From assembly GCA_022559985.1 (NCBI GenBank), contig JAFJTR010000048.1, positions 180,633 to 244,632 on the forward strand: DNA of 64,000 nt. The letters run 5' to 3'. Every line of letters begins with the position of its first letter. Position 1 is the first letter of the stretch. Both the position numbers and the translations under genes were made by a program. This document shows positions 45,294 to 55,974 of the stretch, in pieces. Below the pieces are notes generated by a model. The model searched no databases, was not told the DNA's origin, and was given only the letters and a program-made list of their open reading frames with translations. This DNA comes from Parastagonospora avenae f. sp. tritici 18332-5 (taxonomy: Eukaryota; Ascomycota; Dothideomycetes; Pleosporales; Phaeosphaeriaceae).

Positions 45294-45607
45294 TTAGCGA
45301 CGTCCTTTCTCCGATTGTTTGGTGGTTCGGACATCGTTGGGGTGCGGATAGATGATGATGTTGTGGATGTTTGCGGACAGATGCACCACTTCGCGAGCGA
45401 GGTCAACGTTTGCTTGAGCCTGCACCGCGCGGTGGGTTTGAAGCAAAAAAATTTGTTTGCGTGGGTTATGATGCTGGTGTATGTGGTGGAAATGGGAATG
45501 GTGACGTGTGTGGTGGATATTTGGAGATTTGAAATTGCGGATGAGAGTGCCGATGGGGCAGCCACAGTTTGTACATGTGCAGGTGCGGCGCGGTCCAAGT
45601 CCAACAT
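45294..45607 (-). CDS. Candidate small spliced gene, unknown
   Basis: An ATG at 45607 opens 34 codons to 45506. A GTCACC donor and a GTGCAG acceptor preceded by a T-run would remove 45505-45420 and continue in phase to a stop at 45294, giving 75 residues. The second half is helical and protein-like (NVDLAREVVHLSANIHNIII). The family was not recognised. The plus strand is also open across the same segment for 122 codons, so the strand is not certain. The donor is weak. Treat as a hypothesis. Confidence 0.25.
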
Positions 45608-46297
45608 CAAGGTGCTTAGTTCACCGCCACATGTTTGGCGAGCTTCCTACTAACACGAGGCTCGATATCGTAGCAAATGTCACGATGTCTAACACAGACA
45701 CATCAAAGGCGAGGCAGTACATGTTCGTTGTTGCGCTGTATTTGTGTACATGCTCTTTCATCGTGTGTATATCGCAACACTCGTCATCCGGACCTATAAG
45801 AGTCCGCGTCCGAAATCCGACTTTTCGGTTCCCACCCTTGTACAGCCCTATGTATGTTCGCCAAAAGCTTCCTCAAAAGACTAGACTCCCTGCAAATCGT
45901 ATGCAGGACAGCCGAGCTCAAGCTTAGCTCATGTGCTCCGGTCAAAAGTCCGAATCATAGGCATGCAGAAATCCATGTGAGATGTATTGGAGCCGAAGAG
46001 GCTGACTTCAACCGGCGCTCAGATGTTCTCAAAGGGGATAGGTAGCCGTCGTAAGCCTCACCGTTTCGCAAAGTGTTTCGTGGAAGAATTGCTCATATGC
46101 CTAAATGAGATGTCGCTTACTGCGATATATGAGAACGTTGATGTAACCCTTCGCGTAGCGAATAATCGTGATGATGAGTATGAGATCCAGAGTAGTGGGT
46201 TGTTGTCACACCGGCTCGTCGAACATAGCCGCTTCATCCGGGTGTATGTCGTGTGCCGTGCGTTACACACATTTGTGCCGACTTTGGGTATATGGTG
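45608..46297. other. Intergenic region
   Basis: Nothing recognised. It includes the 3' flank of the APH-fold gene. Confidence 0.45.
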
Positions 46298-47436
46298 TCA
46301 TATTTGCGCAAGGTCGTTGAGCGCATATGATAGAGATCTTCGGGCACTAAGCTCATTGATGCCCTGATTCGGCCGGTAGTGATGTGCCACTATGCTAACA
46401 ATCGCCCTGTATGTCGTGTACCTAGGTTACAGTCAGCATGAGTAACTCGGTCTGACTGCGTCGAGACTTACATCAATATCCTTGCCTTAATGCCGTCGGT
46501 CCTTGCGGGGTGTTCTCCAAGGCCCTCGAAGAACGCGTCACTGCCATCAGCGATCCCCCCACTCATAAGTGGATCGCCCCATATGACATTGGAGAAGCCA
46601 ACAAGACCTGTGACTTGTCTCGTTTGCTCATTGATGAGCACATTGTCCGGCTCGCATACATTCAGTGCAACGAGCCGCGGTTGGGTGGCCTCGTCGAGGA
46701 AGTGGCTGTTCTTGCCTACATAGTATCGCACACTGTCGTACGGGACTGTGACTAGCATGTCTTCTCCGTCTCGCAGTATGGCTTCGAGAAGGGCAAAGAA
46801 AGCTTCTTTCCATGTGTTGCATCCTCTCTTCGCAAAGACGCGGTGTGTCATGCCGAATTGAGTAGCTGAGAGAGCAGTAAGTGTGCCGACGTAAGCTCCC
46901 AGGGTGCGATCAATGTTGCGCCGCTCACTTGTCGTCAGGACGGGAGACATCTCAGATAATCGGCGGCCTGGTAGGTAGCTCATCATCAAATATGGAGAGC
47001 CCAATGTGTTGCCTTGGGCATCGTATTTGATCACTTGCGGAACGGGAAGGCGCGTGTACTCGTGTAACGTCTCGAGTGTTGTTCGTTCTGTTTCCAAGAA
47101 CTGTTTTTCGTGTCGGAGAAGACGTATGTTGGCTGCAGGTGCACATTTGAGGACCAAGAAGGCGCCATCTCCGAGTCTGGTAAGGTAAATCTGTTGAAGC
47201 CATCCCTGTAGACATTCGACTTGCTGAACACTGATCTTTGATGAGCGAAAGACGGCGCGAATAACTCTTTGTATACTTGGAAAGTCAGGCGAGGTAGAAC
47301 TCGCCCGTGATGACGCCGAAGATGAAGACGAAGCCGAAGATGCTACCGACGAAGGTCGCGTTAACCGACCAGAGTATTGCCCACGGCTCATTGTGGTGAA
47401 AGGATATACAGCAACATCTAGGGGCGGAAGGTGCAT
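46298..47436 (-). CDS. APH-fold phosphotransferase-like protein, probable pseudokinase
   Basis: Two exons (47436-46472, 46421-46298; 50-bp intron) give 362 residues if the ATG at 47436 is used; a second ATG at 47391 is possible. A Ser-rich N-terminus leads into an aminoglycoside-phosphotransferase-type kinase fold: FLVLKCAP with the ATP-contacting Lys97, HEKQFLETE, and the hinge SPYLMMSYLPGRRL. The catalytic loop that normally reads HGDxxxxN is LNVCEPDN (258-265), so the catalytic Asp is Val260 while the Asn is kept. The metal-binding Asp of the usual IDW segment is Gly280 (GLVGF). WGDPLM follows normally. The fold is clear, but phosphotransfer is unlikely. The C-terminal helix YTTYRAIVSIVAHHYRP is supplied by exon 2. 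Role unknown. Confidence 0.75.
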
Positions 47437-48579
47437 TATGAAGTCTTTCGGTAGGCTAGACGCCACAGCAGAGGAGCGGAAGGCTTAGCGAGATTATGCC
47501 AGAGAAGGTTTGGTGCTTATGGAGTCCATGAAAGGGCCGTTCCGCGGCTTAAGAACCTTTCTAGAATACGTTCCTTTTCCATGTTGTAAGAATCATATAT
47601 CGATCGAGCTGGTTGTCTGTCTCATTTTGGTGGAGGTGTCCAAACAACTGCATCCTCACCGAGCAACACCGAAGCTCATGTCCTTTGGTACATGTCATGC
47701 TTGGGAGAAAAAGGGATGCATGGCGGCGAGACTATTCGCCTTGAACACCCGACAAATAGTCACCCATATCGGACATAGTTCCAGATGCGCCACAGATCGC
47801 ATGGCTTTCGTTGCTCATCTAAGTCATCGTAGATAAAAAAAACAAAGGGTCCTTCAACAACTGGGCTTGCAACAAGTGCTCCGTCTAATTTCGAATGAGA
47901 TTGCAAGGCATTCGTTACCAGCGAAGAATACGCGAGAGGCGTTCAGTGCGTGTAAAGACTGAAGCCTCAGCACTCGTTAAGAATCGCCGCATCTGGCTAG
48001 TAGCTCCGATGATATTCGGTCCATGTAAAAGGGGATTGGGTGCATGACCAACGCAAGGAAGCGTCAAGAAGCGAACACGACCACGCATCTGTCTGATGAC
48101 ACGTAGCGATGGAACCTCAGAACTAGGAAGCGAGCCGGTGCTTGTGGTTTGATCGCAGAGGTTGAAGCGCGGTGATTGACACTAAGGTGAAAGGCCAGGT
48201 TAAGCGAGGCGAATCCAAGACTTGTTTCAGATTTCATTACGCGGACGTCCAAGGTTAAGCCTGTCAAATACCGCGTCAAAGCGCCCTTCCATCATCTCGT
48301 TCTAAGTGGAGCCGGGACACCCGCCACGCACATGCTTCGATCGAGATCCGATGGCTTGGAGACGACCGTGGCAGTACGCTATCGCATGTCAGATATGCCT
48401 TTTGTGTCCTGTCGCAGCCCCCACATTGCCATACGCCGCACCCGAACGCTCGGCTATCTCCTTTGGAAGCCACAATAGCTAGGTCCAGAGTAGTGTACGC
48501 TCTCAGGACACCTACAGACGCTGGCCTCGATTCAGGAAATATTGGTTCCAGCAAGATGGTCGAGCATACGTCCTCCAGC
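47437..48579. other. Intergenic region, 1.1 kb
   Basis: No supported gene. It contains the promoter of the APH-fold gene and the 3' flank of the Tan1 gene. No RNA gene was recognised. Confidence 0.45.
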
Positions 48580-49863
48580 TCATTCGTGTTCTTCGACTTT
48601 CAAGATAGTTGAAGAGTCTACGGCTTCTTCAACTTTCAAGCTGCTCGACGAGTCTGTCTTGTTGATGGACGGTTGCTGCTGAAGCTCTTCAAGATTGAAG
48701 CGTTTAAGTTTCTCAAAGTCGGGGCCAACAACGCTCATGCCTACAACGTTCTACTATGTGTCAGCATCTGTCAGGTTCGGAGTGGCTGTTTCAAACTCAT
48801 GCATGGTCACACATGTGTGGACATACCTGGTAGATCTCCACGAGAATAAGTAAGTCGTAGCCGCGAAGATCGACCTTGTGTCCAGGGCCAACTATAGCCG
48901 CGACAGTCTTGATAACAGCATTCCGTAGCAATTCTTTGTTGTTGCGAATGGATGGTCTGATTGCAAACTGTGGCATCGCATGGCGTTAGCATATGTTTGG
49001 CTGACCCGCATCCGACTCAACTTACCTTCCGAGCTGCTTGATCCTTTTCATGGAAATGAGGCGCCAAGACCTTTTTCGCAACAGCTTCGAGTCCCTTCAT
49101 GTTGGCTTTTTCAATTGCAGTGATTGGCGTCAAGCGCTTCACATAACGGCAGTTCTGCACCTGCACACCGGTCACAGTGTCTTGACAGATCTTCTCCACG
49201 AAGCTGACCGGTTCAATTGGCAGGCGAGTCTTGAAGAACATCACTGTACTACATCAGCGAGCGGATCTAGTGAGAAGCCGTCCTTACCTACAACACTGGG
49301 TGTCTAGCTTGACTGGTCTGAACAAGGGTTTGATGACTGGCTTGCGGATATCGGCGAGCTCTTTCTTGATCTCAGCTTCAATATCTTCTTCCTCGGTGTC
49401 AGAGGCGGCATCTGCCGTAGCACCGTTCACCTGCTCCGGTCCGTAAATTCTCGTGGCATACTATGACATGACCAGGGTTAGTTCTTCTGATCTTCATGCA
49501 TACTCATATGAGCGAGACTAGGGCTATCAACCTCTTGGAACAGATCCCGCAGGTCGGTAACGGACTTGGCTTCTTTGTTCATGGCGCACGTTGCCCATAT
49601 GCCAGTGTCGCCAGGTTGAATCACTCGGTGCTCCACTACTCCTTTACGACCCGTATCCCATTGCTTTTTACCCTGTGATGACAGTTAGAATATGCGTCTA
49701 GATACAGCTGCAGGACGATAATGGAAATACGAGGCCAAGATATGCCAGTCCGAAATTCTTCGTGGTCGCACGACCAGAAGCAACTTACCTTGTGTCTTTT
49801 GCTGTCACCACCCTTGTCTCGTTCCCCCGGAACAGCTTTCCGTTTGCTTGAGCCGGCATCCAT
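48580..49863 (-). CDS. THUMP-domain tRNA acetylation adaptor Tan1
   Basis: Six exons: 49863-49789, 49672-49532, 49460-49292, 49243-49026, 48967-48827, 48750-48580, giving 304 residues. After a basic N-terminus the product has GDTGIWATCAMNKEAKSVTD, then an acidic linker, then the THUMP domain: FFKTRLPIEPVSFVEKICQD, RYVKRLTPI, FAIRPSIRNNKELLRNAVIK, and VDLRGYDLLILVEIYQNVVG. That matches Tan1/THUMPD1, which binds tRNA and enables the Kre33/NAT10 enzyme to make N4-acetylcytidine at position 12 of tRNA-Ser and tRNA-Leu. The C-terminal tail carries two similar copies of a short block around LKVEE. All five introns keep phase; the first (116 bp) is the longest in the window among those I could define. 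Confidence 0.88.
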
Positions 49864-50576
49864 TTCCGCGCGTCAGTCGTGATTTCAAATCTTTGGGAGC
49901 GCTCTGTGAGAGGTGGTGAGAAGTTTGGGAAGTGCTAGTGGGCCGGAACTAAGAATGGCCGCCATGCCTATTTCGTCGACTAGCGTCCTGCACTCACCAT
50001 CTGTTGCAGCCTCATGCTCGGCTAGGACGCAGTTCACAACCATCGTCATAGATTAGACAATAGATCAGTAATCTACTCCAGTAGTGCTTATATCTGCGAA
50101 GCTTACGCGCGGCCCGAAACTCCTTGCAATTCACAGCACAGGATACAGATACGACAGCTGCCAGCTTGCAGTAGCCAGTACTGTCACAAGCTCTCGACGT
50201 TTCCCCCGAACGTGTCATAGAGCTCCCTTAACACCGCCGACCGTACCGCTGGCGCTGTCAGATATGCGCTCTTCTCCACAGGGTCGTTTCATCCATCGGA
50301 ACGACAGACTTGTGGCGTACCCGACGTTATGGTTCAACATTGCTTTTCCTCACAGTTTGGAGGACCTCAAGCATCTGCATGGAATTAGAGTGAGGCGATT
50401 TCTCTTGCGACATCGCCTCTTACATGCGTGTTCGAGCTAGGCAATGATGCTATGATGCCGCCTAGAAAAGTCTTATGGAGATGAGTTTGACTGCACAATT
50501 AGACGTGCTGAGCTCTACTTATTTCAATTTCGTACATCACCCATAGCCCAAATTTCTTCCCATGGCAAATCACGTT
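49864..50576. other. Intergenic region
   Basis: No gene was seen. It contains the promoter of the Tan1 gene and the 3' flank of the Myb-like gene. Confidence 0.45.
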
Positions 50577-51188
50577 CTACTTCATCCAGCTATACTTGCC
50601 CTTTCCCACCGCCTTATCCAGCCCCGTGATCTCCTTGCTTTCTACACCAAGTAGCCGCTTATACACACCTCCGCCCCCTCCCTTGACCAACTCCATTCTT
50701 CTGATCCTCACATTATCCTGACTTCTGCCCTCAAGTCCTGCCTCTCCCGCTATTTTGGCATCAGCAATACCACTAATCCACATCCTCGCAACAATCTCAT
50801 CTTCTTCGGCACTCCACTCGACGTTCGGTTTGCGCCGATGTATCGTTAGCACGTCTTCTGGCACCCGGTCCAACTGTTGTAAGTGGAACCAGCGATCGGA
50901 AATCGCTCGGGCGGTCATGGATAGTGAAGCCATTTCGAGTGCGATGGCCGTTGATGAGAGGCCGCGTCGTTTGCCGTCGATGATATGCTCGTCGAGTTCG
51001 TCCGTCCAGTACACAAATGACCCGTCGCGGGCGTTCTTGAGCATGTAGTAGCGCGTTTGACATGCGCCGGTAGAGCGCTCGAGAATGAGGCCCATGTCTA
51101 CAAAGCTCTTTTGTTCGATGTCGTGCAGGCGGAGGAGCTGTTGGTCATGGGTGGTAGTCCAGCGTATGTGTGTGCGGGGTCCAGGCAT
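50577..51188 (-). CDS. Myb/SANT-like protein with three repeats
   Basis: An intronless gene for 203 residues, almost entirely made of three Myb-like helix-turn-helix repeats. Repeat 1 opens RWTTTHDQQLLRLHDI and closes GACQTRYYML. Repeat 2 runs from YWTDELDEHIIDGKRRGLS to ISDRWFHL, and repeat 3 from EWSAEEDEIVARMWISGI to NVRIRRMEL. Each starts with an aromatic residue plus acidic residues and ends in an Arg-rich recognition-like helix, as in Myb/SANT domains. A short basic, Gly-rich tail follows. DNA or chromatin binding is likely, but a specific role or orthologue was not recognised. Confidence 0.7.
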   Translation of the reverse strand: MPGPRTHIRWTTTHDQQLLRLHDIEQKSFVDMGLILERSTGACQTRYYMLKNARDGSFVYWTDELDEHIIDGKRRGLSSTAIALEMASLSMTARAISDRWFHLQQLDRVPEDVLTIHRRKPNVEWSAEEDEIVARMWISGIADAKIAGEAGLEGRSQDNVRIRRMELVKGGGGGVYKRLLGVESKEITGLDKAVGKGKYSWMK

Positions 51189-51567
51189 CTTGTGGTTATA
51201 CTTGGTAGTGTATCTTATGGTTGAATTGGTTCCTTGTTGGGTCTCGGTCTATGAGATTGGGGCCCGTTGCCTTGTGCGCTCGGTCCATGTATTCGTCGTG
51301 CGAGACTACTAGCACTTCGTGGAATGATGTGGAAGTAATTGAGATGTAGCTCGGACGGACCAGAAGACACTGGGAGAGCTCAGGAACAGTCGAGAGGAGT
51401 CAATAGACGCGGTTAAACAGAACAGACGACGAAGGAATATACATGACAAGATGATAGAGTGGAGTTTCATTGAGATATCCGAACACAAATGAGCAATCCC
51501 ACAGTAGAAAATACATGCAAGATTATCCAGAAATGCCAGATAAATGACCGGAAGTCCACCAGCCTAC
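51189..51567. other. Intergenic region
   Basis: A short gap between two minus-strand genes. It holds the Myb-like promoter. Nothing else was seen. Confidence 0.5.
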
Positions 51568-52470
51568 CTACTCCTCCATAGCATCTCCTGAAACCCTAGT
51601 AGCTAGCTTCTCCCCAGCATCCTCTTCCTCTCCAATACGTTCCGCCGGCATGGTATTTTCCTCCTGCACCGTATCGTCCACCTGCATATCATCTTCCTCG
51701 CCACCATTCTCCTCACCATCGTCCTTCCCCCTAGCATCCCAATCCAACCACTCCCCCATCTCCGCCTCCTCCCCTTTCCTCCCCTTACGCTCCTCCCAGT
51801 CCATCTTCCGATACGCGCGATCCACAACCACCGACACCTCATCTCTTAACCTCTCCTTAAAACCCTCCTCTTGCTCCGTACGCCCCTTCATTTCCCGGTG
51901 AATGATCTTAACCTTCCACGCCACCTCCTGCCTCACATCCCCCATCATCTTACTCTTCACATGCCACCACCCGTCCGTCCCGCTCGCAATAACGCAACTC
52001 CCAACACGCTCTTTTGGCAAAGAGTCCCACTCCGCCACAAGATGCGCGCCGACATGCTCCTTCTCCATGAATCCGCGATTCACACCCATACTGCTGTCAG
52101 TCACGTGTTCAGGCACGTCTTTAATCGCAACGAAGTAGTCATCCTTGTATTCAAACAGCACACCAATACGATCGTAGTCCTGCGTGAAGCTATGAATCAA
52201 TGGCATGGGCGCATTTATGAAATCGACATCTGACAATATGGCGTCGTAAGCGCTGGATATGTCTTCGGAGGAGAGGGAGGAGAGCTGGTGAAAGGATCCT
52301 ATTACGGGGGAGGGGGAGGAGCTGAAAGCGTTGGCGCTGATGGAGTAGACGGATAGGGTGTTGAAGTCGTGGCTTGCGTGTGGGAAGGAGCTGGGTGACG
52401 AGCGGTCGGTGCGGGACCAGAAGTAGGTGGTGGGCGGACCTTCTGGGGAGGGCTTTTTGGAGGGCGCCAT
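51568..52470 (-). CDS. Uncharacterised protein with acidic C-terminus
   Basis: An open frame of 300 residues from the ATG at 52470 (MAPSKKPSPEGPP). The frame stays open to another ATG at 52752, but that part resembles leader DNA and would overlap the extended frame of the divergent neighbour, so I prefer the internal start. A Ser-rich N-terminus is followed by a compact-looking middle (YDAILSDVDFINAPMPLIHS, GVLFEYKDDYFVAIKDVP, GTDGWWHVKSKMMGDVRQEV). After that come charged helices and a long Glu/Asp-rich tail. No domain was recognised. The acidic tail and lack of membrane segments suggest a soluble, perhaps nuclear, protein. Confidence 0.6.
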   Translation of the reverse strand: MAPSKKPSPEGPPTTYFWSRTDRSSPSSFPHASHDFNTLSVYSISANAFSSSPSPVIGSFHQLSSLSSEDISSAYDAILSDVDFINAPMPLIHSFTQDYDRIGVLFEYKDDYFVAIKDVPEHVTDSSMGVNRGFMEKEHVGAHLVAEWDSLPKERVGSCVIASGTDGWWHVKSKMMGDVRQEVAWKVKIIHREMKGRTEQEEGFKERLRDEVSVVVDRAYRKMDWEERKGRKGEEAEMGEWLDWDARGKDDGEENGGEEDDMQVDDTVQEENTMPAERIGEEEDAGEKLATRVSGDAMEE

Positions 52471-52869
52471 GGAGAGAGCGACCGGGTGATATGAGTTCGG
52501 AGGGTAGGTGGGGAGACGAAGAAGTTTTGATGGAGAAGAGTAGTGTAAGGTTCTGTTATTGTTTTTGTTTACTTCGCAGGCGCGAATGGGTAAATGAAAA
52601 GTTTTTAAGAGTCGAATGCAGCGTCTCGTCCCTTCACTTACGTCCGGCACAATATCAACCCCAATTAAGTGAAAGACCGCAACTATAAGGGGCAGTAACT
52701 GAGACAAGTGAAAGTTTTGTAACAAATGGGCTACCCGTTTGTTGTTTGCCATATGTATTATGAGTATCTTTCGTTGCCGGGTGGACTACAGGTTCATCAC
52801 CTGTGCACGCAATTACTGCCCATATATCAATTATCGCCTCCCAAAGGACCCACCAGCCCTGCCGCCGCA
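52471..52869. promoter_or_regulatory. Divergent promoter region with overlapping open frames
   Basis: About 400 bp between preferred start codons of two head-to-head genes. Both frames remain open with further ATGs (52752 minus, 52726 plus), which would make the genes overlap by 27 bp. I treat this as shared promoter. Confidence 0.45.
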
Positions 52870-53801
52870 ATGGGATACATCTACGGCGAACCACCCCCAA
52901 GCCCTCCACCGCGTCCAGACGCCGTCCTCGCAGACTACGACAACTATTACTACAAGATATGCTGGAAATCGAACGAAGCGGGCGTGATCGTCACACCACC
53001 CGGTCTAGTTAAGAAAGACGACCTAGCAAAACTCTACCCCGACATTGTGGACGCATGGAATTCCGTGAAGAAAGAGGCGCAGCAAATCGAGAAGAATTTC
53101 CTCACTTTCTGCTGCGAGTTCTATGGGCGCTTGCCTGACGGCACAAAGTACGTGGCGAAGAAGAAGGAGGTCCAGGAAAGGGACCGCGGCGTCGACTGCG
53201 GTCAGAGTCTCCGGCTGGGAATGCGCGAGCACTGGGGCGAGGTCAAGAAATGCGCAACGCATCCAAAGATACAGTCCGGCGCGCGTGTTTGTAAGGGCTG
53301 TCGCGTGAGCCACTACGAGCAAGCGAGTGCTACTTTCGATCGCGGAGTCATCATGGCGCAGGGTGCGCGCGTACCGGTGTGTAGGAAATGTACATACAAG
53401 GCGGACAGGAGGGGAGGGAACAGCGAATGTGTCTGTGACACGCGATGGACATGTTTTCGGTGCCGGGAAGCGGAGTTGGGGGGGTTGGCGGAGGCGAGGA
53501 AGAAGTATGTTGAAGGACTTTGCGGGAAGTGTCAGCAGACGGGCGAGCTTGTGGATAGGGTCGGGGTTTGCCTGCGCTGTGGAGGGTGGAGGACGTACGC
53601 AGCTGAGCACGAGGGCCTGTGGGATGACGAGGATGAAGTGATGGGAGATGGAGGCGAAGTTGTAGAAGATGGAGAAGAGGAGGCTGGATGGGAAATCGAA
53701 GGTACACATTCTTCCGTGCGAATTGTAAAAAGGAATACTGACGGACCGCAGAATCATTAGACACATATCTGGGCTACGATGATGGCAGGCGGAGACAATG
53801 A
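52870..53801 (+). CDS. Uncharacterised cysteine-rich protein
   Basis: Two exons are proposed: 52870-53701 and 53752-53801. The 50-bp intron has a CTGAC branch site and CCGCAG acceptor; without it the frame would stop at 53760. The product has 293 residues. The Pro-rich start MGYIYGEPPPSPPPRPD is followed by a helical region. Residues from about 120 on hold a dense series of Cys pairs (VCKGC, VCRKC, CVCDTRWTCFRC, CGKCQQTGE, VCLRCGGW), some with nearby His, suggesting several structural zinc sites. The C-terminus is acidic and, after splicing, ends EESLDTYLGYDDGRRRQ. I do not recognise the family. The plus-strand frame is open further upstream to 52726. Confidence 0.62.
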
Positions 53802-53988
53802 ATGAGGACAATAAAGGTTGTCAGAAAGCGAAGGATTGTATTCTTCACGCGTGTTCATGAGCAGGACTAACGGACTCGAGCTCACAACTGTAGACACATG
53901 AAAGAAAAAGAAAGATGGAAAGGTCGCCAGTCAGACTGCGAGAGCTACGAATGACTGTATAAAGATGATAATGGACGCAAAGAAAGAC

Positions 53989-55974
53989 CTACAGGTGGAA
54001 ACCCAACGGTTTGTCTGGGCCCTTGCCCTCGTGGTCTCGCTTGCCGTTCTTGATCTCATCGTCTGCGTCGCGCGGAAATTGAACCCCCATAGCCTTCATC
54101 ATATTACCCGCTGGCCCAGCCATACCTGCTTGTCCCTTGAAAGCTTTGAGCATGTTGTCCGCAAGGTTGTAGTCTTCATCTAGTATGTTATCGTCATCGT
54201 CTTCTGCGTCAGAGCTTTCCTGCTCTACCTCCTCCAGCTTGGCTTTTCCTTTGCCTTTACTATCACTGAGGAGACCTTTGCCGTGTGTTCGTTCTGGTTT
54301 GGGATTGAGGTCAAGAGCGCCATGTCCGAAGAGCTCGGCCTCCATAGCCTCAGTCAACTTCTTGATCTCTTCATCTTCCTCTTGTTCTACATCCTGCTCG
54401 AGTGCAAGAATGCGCGCTTCATCGGTAAGCAATGCCTTCTCGGCGGCTGGTAGCATCATGAATTTCTCGTAAGAAGCTTCGTACTCCGCATACTCAGCAT
54501 CGGCCTCTTCATCTTCACTGGCATCGTCGGCTTTGGATTTAGCCTTCGATTTGCCTTTGGTGTCGGTCTTTTTTGAAGTCTTTGTTCCACCCGTACCCTG
54601 TGTTCCCACCGGCTCCTCGTTGTCGGATTCATCTGTGGCGGGATCTTCCCAGCCTCTTCCCTCGGTATCAGAGTCATTATCGACATCCATGGGATCGAGA
54701 TCCGTGGCACCTTTATGATCAGCCTCGTCGTCTGCTAGGAAGTCATTGAAGCGCTCAACCATCTTCTTGAGGTTGTCTTGCGCCGTCTTATCCCCGAAAC
54801 CTTTTCTATCACCACTACCTTTGCCAGCAAGCTCTTTCTCAAATTCAGTGAAGTCGATGTCCAACCAGCCCTCGTCATCCTCGCGCTTTGGCCATGCTGC
54901 AATTTCCTCGTCAGTGGGAAGCGCATCGTCGCCATTTTCTAGGTCCTCGAGCAGGAGGTGAATTTCGCGGACAGGCTTGTTCGACGCGAAGAGTGAGTGG
55001 GACAGCAAGATTTGCATGCCTGCAGCTACCTTGACGCCGATCTCAGCTTTTTCTGCTACGTGCCCGGCCTTGATGAGCTGCTCCAAGGCAGAGTCCCATG
55101 GCGGCGGTGGGCTCCATTGCTGTCCCAGAAGCTGTGCATATAGGACTTTCGTAAAGCGCACACTGATCTGTACAAAATCTTCCGGTGAGAAGGTAAGTGG
55201 GATTTTAGACTTTTCTGGTTGCAGAAGTCGGATCGAGATAGGGTCGCGCAGGTAGAAAGCCTCGACTACTGGAGAAATGTACGAAGGGTTCGTGTGTAGG
55301 ATGTGTGCGACCTTGCGCGGTAGGGGAAGAGTTGCATGATGCTGGTTCTCTGCTATCGCAGTAGGGTAGTTATCTAGACGATGGAAGGCCTCCTTCTCCA
55401 CCTTTTGATAGTGTTGTGGTCGGGCTGGGGTATCGTCTAGAATCTTAAGTGCTCCCTGAATACTCAAGGGAGCTGGTTCGACCTCTTGTTTGCCTAGAGG
55501 CACAATAAGTAGGCGGTGGTAGTTGATCCAGACCCTGTTCTCCGCTATCTCGGGGTTCAGCCATTTGGGTAGTGCGTTGGCAGCCTCAATAAGCAGAAAT
55601 TCGCCATCCGTGTCATAGATTCGTATCCAGGCATCCTTGAACTCTTTGCTCAGCTCTCTCAAAAGCCACACGACAAGCCACTCATCTGCCACACTGTCGC
55701 CGTAGTTGGTCCGTCCTTTAAGTAGCCAGCGCCCTTCTTCACGGACGAGCTCAAGCTTCAGCGACTCGCGCTGCCATATGTACTCTTTCAAAAACTTCTT
55801 TTCGAGCTGCTGTAGGGAGCGCTGGAAAGCTTGTAAGCGCTCTCGTGTTTGGACGTCTGAGAGCCGCGTGTCGATAATGTATATAATGTACTCGACCACA
55901 TCGTCTGGGAGTTTCTTCGGAAAGCCATCAAAGCCCTCCCCAAACCATTTCAAGTCATCTTTCGGCAGTTCCAT
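53989..55974 (-). CDS. Ecdysoneless / SGT1 family protein
   Basis: An intronless gene for 661 residues. The start has DDVVEYIIYIIDTRL and later DEWLVVWLLRELSKEF, IRIYDTDGEFLLIEAANALP, then VWINYHRLLIVP, the consecutive conserved blocks of the Ecdysoneless (ECD, SGT1 PF07093) family. The second half is strongly acidic with Lys-rich patches and ends near NMMKAMGVQFPRD. In animals ECD takes part in pre-mRNA splicing and R2TP-linked assembly; fission yeast and Candida relatives are linked to transcription of glycolytic genes. A nuclear/cytosolic assembly role is inferred. It converges on the Cys-rich gene (187 bp between stops). Confidence 0.9.
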   Translation of the reverse strand: MELPKDDLKWFGEGFDGFPKKLPDDVVEYIIYIIDTRLSDVQTRERLQAFQRSLQQLEKKFLKEYIWQRESLKLELVREEGRWLLKGRTNYGDSVADEWLVVWLLRELSKEFKDAWIRIYDTDGEFLLIEAANALPKWLNPEIAENRVWINYHRLLIVPLGKQEVEPAPLSIQGALKILDDTPARPQHYQKVEKEAFHRLDNYPTAIAENQHHATLPLPRKVAHILHTNPSYISPVVEAFYLRDPISIRLLQPEKSKIPLTFSPEDFVQISVRFTKVLYAQLLGQQWSPPPPWDSALEQLIKAGHVAEKAEIGVKVAAGMQILLSHSLFASNKPVREIHLLLEDLENGDDALPTDEEIAAWPKREDDEGWLDIDFTEFEKELAGKGSGDRKGFGDKTAQDNLKKMVERFNDFLADDEADHKGATDLDPMDVDNDSDTEGRGWEDPATDESDNEEPVGTQGTGGTKTSKKTDTKGKSKAKSKADDASEDEEADAEYAEYEASYEKFMMLPAAEKALLTDEARILALEQDVEQEEDEEIKKLTEAMEAELFGHGALDLNPKPERTHGKGLLSDSKGKGKAKLEEVEQESSDAEDDDDNILDEDYNLADNMLKAFKGQAGMAGPAGNMMKAMGVQFPRDADDEIKNGKRDHEGKGPDKPLGFHL

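Noticed and set aside
45285..45653. A 122-codon plus-strand open frame
   Set aside because: It overlaps a candidate minus-strand gene and has no motif; I could not decide the strand and listed only the spliced option.
53023..53811. A 262-codon minus-strand open frame
   Set aside because: It is antisense to the Cys-rich gene, and its sequence has no domain features.
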